Positions 56,836-60,000 of a stretch of DNA of 60,000 nucleotides are shown here, piece by piece. Made by a program: the position numbers and the translations under genes. Source of the DNA: Polytrichum commune (taxonomy: Eukaryota; Streptophyta; Polytrichopsida; Polytrichales; Polytrichaceae); the NCBI GenBank assembly GCA_950295325.1, contig OX485807.1:14351001-14411000 (forward strand). The letters run 5' to 3'. The first letter of the stretch is position 1; each line of letters begins with the position of its first letter. The notes beneath the pieces are model-generated. The model had not been told where the DNA came from and did not search any database. It saw nothing but the letters and a program-made list of their open reading frames with translations.

Positions 56836-57574
56836 CTCCTTTGGTAAGATGACTTCACAAAAGTGCAACTCAATTTCATGAAGGTTCCAATCTAGTTCAT
56901 GAACCTTCCAGCCAATGTTACCAAAGTGTTTTATCAATTTCATGAACATTCTAAATTAGTTCATGATTCTTCTAAACTGATTGGACATGTGGCACACCTC
57001 AATTTCAGTAATAATGGACCTTTACCTCTAGCAACTTCATGAATCTTCCAAACCAATTTCATAATTTTTTTGCACTATGTGATTTTTGTACTCTCAACTT
57101 CTTGCCTCTTGGTTTTGCATTCTTGCCTTCTTGTTGTTCATTGGTTTCTCTTTGTTCTATGTTTACAAGGAAGCCTTTAGACTTGATGTCGAAGTTTCTT
57201 TGTCTTTCATCACAATACCTCAAAGCCGGAAGCAAGTAGTGCCGGTTCTTCTCTCAAGTGAGAGGTCAATTAAAATTTGGTAGAGCTAGTCGTGGGGAGT
57301 GATTAGGAGAATCTTATACATGATGTATTGTTCTTTGTGAAATAGAGTTGTATAGTTCATAAAGTTGATTTTGTGAAGTTGTAAATATGGGTACCAAAAC
57401 ATGAAATTGTTCACAACATGTAGTGAAATTGGTTGAAAGTTCAAGCTAGATCGGTTGTCTATATAGTGAACTTGGTTCACGATTCCAATGAATTTGGTAG
57501 AACCTATTGCTAAATTGGTTTGTTGAATCATAAAATTGAGTTTGCACTTTTGTGAATCCATCTTACCAAAGGAG
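56836..57574. mobile_element. Stowaway-like MITE with TA duplication
   Basis: The left end CTCCTTTGGTAAGATG... is mirrored by ...CATCTTACCAAAGGAG, and subterminal CACAAAAGTGCAA...CTCAATTT is present in both, giving about 45-bp TIRs. TA flanks both ends (56,834-56,835 and 57,575-57,576), the Tc1/mariner target. The interior has repeated TTCATGAACCTTCCA-like phrases. 739 bp, non-autonomous. Confidence 0.8.
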
Positions 57575-57576
57575 TA

Positions 57577-58083
57577 TTTTGGTGCACAGTGTTGGAATCT
57601 CCACCTTCCAATTGCTAACGTAAACATTTAAGGTTGAGGCATCTGTAACCAATAAAATAACATAGTTTGCATCTATTTTCGAGGAGTAACAACATGGAAT
57701 TATTTTTCTTGCAAAGAAAAACATATTTTAAGGAGAATGGAATTATGTAACAAAATTCATGAATACGGAAATTGCTACAAATTTCAAAGCATAAATTCTA
57801 GGGTTACTCAAAGTTGATTTGCAGGTTAACCCACAACCGCTCATCTCAATGCTACTCCTTGGCTATGACGATTGTCAAATATTTTATATGCGGTAATCAA
57901 TTGCAAGCCACCACCACACAATCTTTAACTTTGTTCGCTTAAAAAATATAGATCTCGTCTATGTCAACATCACATGACCCTAGTGAGCGGTTTAGTGGAC
58001 ATGATCGATTATGGATGCCTTGACCTCAGATAATACTAATCACATTCACCGCTTCGCTTGAGCGATGGTTTTAGCGCCATCTA
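57577..58083. other. No gene seen
   Basis: Short unassigned spacer. Confidence 0.5.
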
Positions 58084-58886
58084 TAATAGAGGCGTCTTTT
58101 CCTAATCAAGACCCCATTGGCAATTTGTAGGGTACCAGAATTTGGATAAGGTTGGGACTAAAAATCAATATGGCTAAGACGGAATTTCAATCGGCCTAAC
58201 CAATAGTGCCTTGACACATGTCCTAGCTTTGAGTGCTAAAGTGAGGAGGAATGAGCGGTTATGGCAGACTCTAAACATTGGTAATATGTTCAGGCCGACT
58301 TTTGGCTTCAAAAATTCATAGTAATTTCAATTTAAGGAATAAAACTACCAATTTTTTTAGCAATCCTCTTGATTTCCATCTTCCTACTTGGGAAAATTTG
58401 CACCGCCTTATACTTCTCGAGATATGGCACATAATCTCTTAAGTGATCGGTGCCTCTACTCTACCTTATGTCAACTTCCCTAATTCACATGGAAATCCGC
58501 ATTAAACAAAGCTAGCACATGGAATTGTGCCTTGGAGTAGAGGTACCCATCACCGATCACTTAAGAGATTTTGTGCTAGATTTGGAGAAGTATAGGTCAA
58601 TGCAAATTTTTCCCATGTAGGAAGATAGAATTCAAGAGGACTACAAATTTTTTAGTAATTTTACCCCTCAAATTGATAAAACTATGGATTGACGAGGCCA
58701 AGAGTTGACTTGAACATGTTACCATAACTACTCATTCAAACTACTCATTCCTCCTCACTTTAGCACTCAAGACCATGACATGTGTCATGACGTTATTGAT
58801 TTTGAAATCGAATCCTAGCTCGATTGAAATTATGGTACCCTATAGATTGCCGATGTGGTCATGATCGGAAATAGACACCTCTACTA
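58084..58886. mobile_element. Large fold-back repeat, ~390-bp arms
   Basis: The left arm (58,087 to about 58,480) and right arm (about 58,530-58,883) are imperfect reverse complements over nearly their whole length, joined by a loop of roughly 50 bases. Ends are TAGAGGYGTCT / AGACACCTCTA. Shared landmarks include TAGGGTACCA, GAGTGCTAAAGTGAGGAGGA and TCTTAAGTGATCGGT. The 10,974-11,360 sequence is a single arm. No ORF. Confidence 0.85.
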
Positions 58887-59254
58887 CCGATTCGGATTGC
58901 TGAATAATTTAATATCCTACATCATATGTCAAATTACAAACAAAAAAATTAATTTTTATTAAAAAAATTACGGAATGTTCTGAGGTAGTTACTGCAATTC
59001 ACCAAGTAATATCATCTGCCGTGTTACATGTTCCAAAATTGGGTATCGACAAAGCCCATAACAACCAATGTAGGTAAAGCCCAAAGTTCCCAGAATCCAT
59101 GGCAGTGTTCCCGACCGAAAACCAGTGACACTTCCCAAGGAGTACTTGCTAAATCAGCAGCATAACTTAAGGGCTTGTAGATATTTTCTACGTTCCCAAT
59201 GAGTGAGAGAGATTTGAACCAATCCTCACTTCTCGCATATCGATGTATGTTCAT
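58887..59254. other. No gene seen
   Basis: AT-rich spacer; a 76-codon minus frame (59,024-59,254) has a protein-like composition but no recognised motif. Confidence 0.4.
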
Positions 59255-59257
59255 TTA

Positions 59258-59839
59258 GGGCCGGTTTACACTATGGACCGTGAAGTCGGACTATGGAAGA
59301 TGGCCTTTTTCCATGGTCCAACTTGACGGTCCAACTTCATGGTCCAATTTCTTAAAGAAATCAGTTTACAAAGCTTTTGGGTCCTTCACTAGGCGAAAAC
59401 CGGACGTGGACCAAGAGGATTGACCATGCACCTTAAGTGAATGTGCTGATTCTTCTTAATATTTGTCCACAAAGGGCGGTTTCAAAAAAATCAAATCAAA
59501 TCAAGTTTGACCATACTCTTGTCTTCTCTTTGTCTTCATCTTCTCTTCCCCAAAAAACATTTCATTGAGAAATTATTATAACATCGTTTCTCTACCATGG
59601 GCCCTTGTCTTTTTTCTACTAGAGGGCCTCGGTTGCCTCTCCCACCGCAAAACTTGTTGGACCATGTTGGTGGGTATGTAGGCCTTAAAATTTGCCTTTG
59701 GGGACCTCGAACTCCATGGTCACTTTAACATTTTTTTCCCTTGGTGTAAACTGAAGTGGTCCCAGGACGAGTTCAACGATTGATTACAAATTTTACATGG
59801 CCTTGGGACGACTGTATGGTCCATGGGGTAAACAACCCC
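59258..59839. mobile_element. Harbinger-like MITE with TTA duplication
   Basis: The left end GGGCCGGTTTACACTATGG and right end GGGGTAAACAACCCC region are the same TIR family as 21,387-22,608. TTA flanks both sides (59,255-59,257; 59,840-59,842). The interior shares GGGCCCTTGTC and TTGTTGGACCATG with the other copy. 582 bp. Confidence 0.75.
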
Positions 59840-59842
59840 TTA

Positions 59843-60000
59843 TATGCTTCAATTACAGTTACGAGCCCTTGTATTTTTTACTTTGATTAAAGAAAATTTA
59901 TGAATATACTCAAGAAAGTTTCCTAACATGACATTACTCAACTCCATGGTTGCATTATGTGGGAACAAGTATCGGGTGACCATAATTCCTCTTGGATTAT
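59843..60000. other. Window edge, no gene seen
   Basis: AT-rich sequence truncated by the window end. Confidence 0.5.

Overview
The window looks like a low-gene-density nuclear region of a plant-lineage genome. Supporting signs are an interstitial run of the plant-type telomere unit (CCCTAAA) near 31.9 kb, GT-AG introns, many small inverted-repeat transposons of plant type (hAT-like, Tourist/Harbinger-like with TTA target duplications, Stowaway-like with TA), long AT-rich non-coding stretches, and GC-richer islands only where coding sequence occurs. No bacterial operon logic is present. A non-seed land plant or charophyte alga would fit the transposon-type proteins, but that is from memory of protein style and is not settled by the sequence.

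Layout. 1-26 kb: no recognisable intact gene; a mosaic of dispersed repeats and MITEs, a pyrimidine-rich 2 kb tract (2.3-4.3 kb), one weak degenerate coding patch (8.9-10.0 kb) and one copy (minus) of a ~1.5-1.9 kb repeat (23.6-25.1 kb). 26.2-47.9 kb: the interesting region. A minus-strand transposase-like gene (DUF7869-type, 26.2-29.3 kb) is arranged head-to-head with a long plus-strand split gene (35.35-42.0 kb) carrying a ParB/sulfiredoxin-like IDGQHS motif and a possible methyltransferase-like end. A further plus-strand gene fragment (45.9-47.5 kb) resembles the FCP1/NIF HAD-phosphatase domain. All three are tied together by one 22-bp palindrome (GTTTGGGTCG, two variable bases, CGACCCAAAC): 15 copies at ~79-bp spacing upstream of the minus gene, 13 copies at exactly 39-bp spacing upstream of the plus gene, and 8 single or paired copies upstream of, in the introns of and (twice, in frame) in a probable exon of the plus gene; diverged copies follow the phosphatase-like gene. 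A related TTTAGGT...ACCTAAA palindrome array (7 copies, 41-bp period) sits inside a fold-back element at 32.56-32.92 kb between the two arrays.

Two later insertions break this region: a 1.9 kb repeat with a minisatellite (39.25-41.15 kb) and a CCGGA-rich element with a gag-like ORF (about 42.3-45.9 kb). The coding pieces of 26-47 kb carry in-frame stops and single-base shifts. All the in-frame stops I could place are TAA or TAG, never TGA, which fits decay of methylated CAA/CAG codons but is also what a UAR=glutamine code would look like.

47.9-60 kb: further MITEs, a GGGCATGGGT repeat field (49.3-49.7 kb), one apparently intact small host gene (52,921-53,310, 129 aa, unknown function), one possible minus-strand exon (51.5-51.8 kb), a Stowaway-like element (56.8-57.6 kb), a long fold-back repeat (58.1-58.9 kb) and a Harbinger-like MITE (59.26-59.84 kb). 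No rRNA, tRNA, CRISPR or organelle genes were seen.
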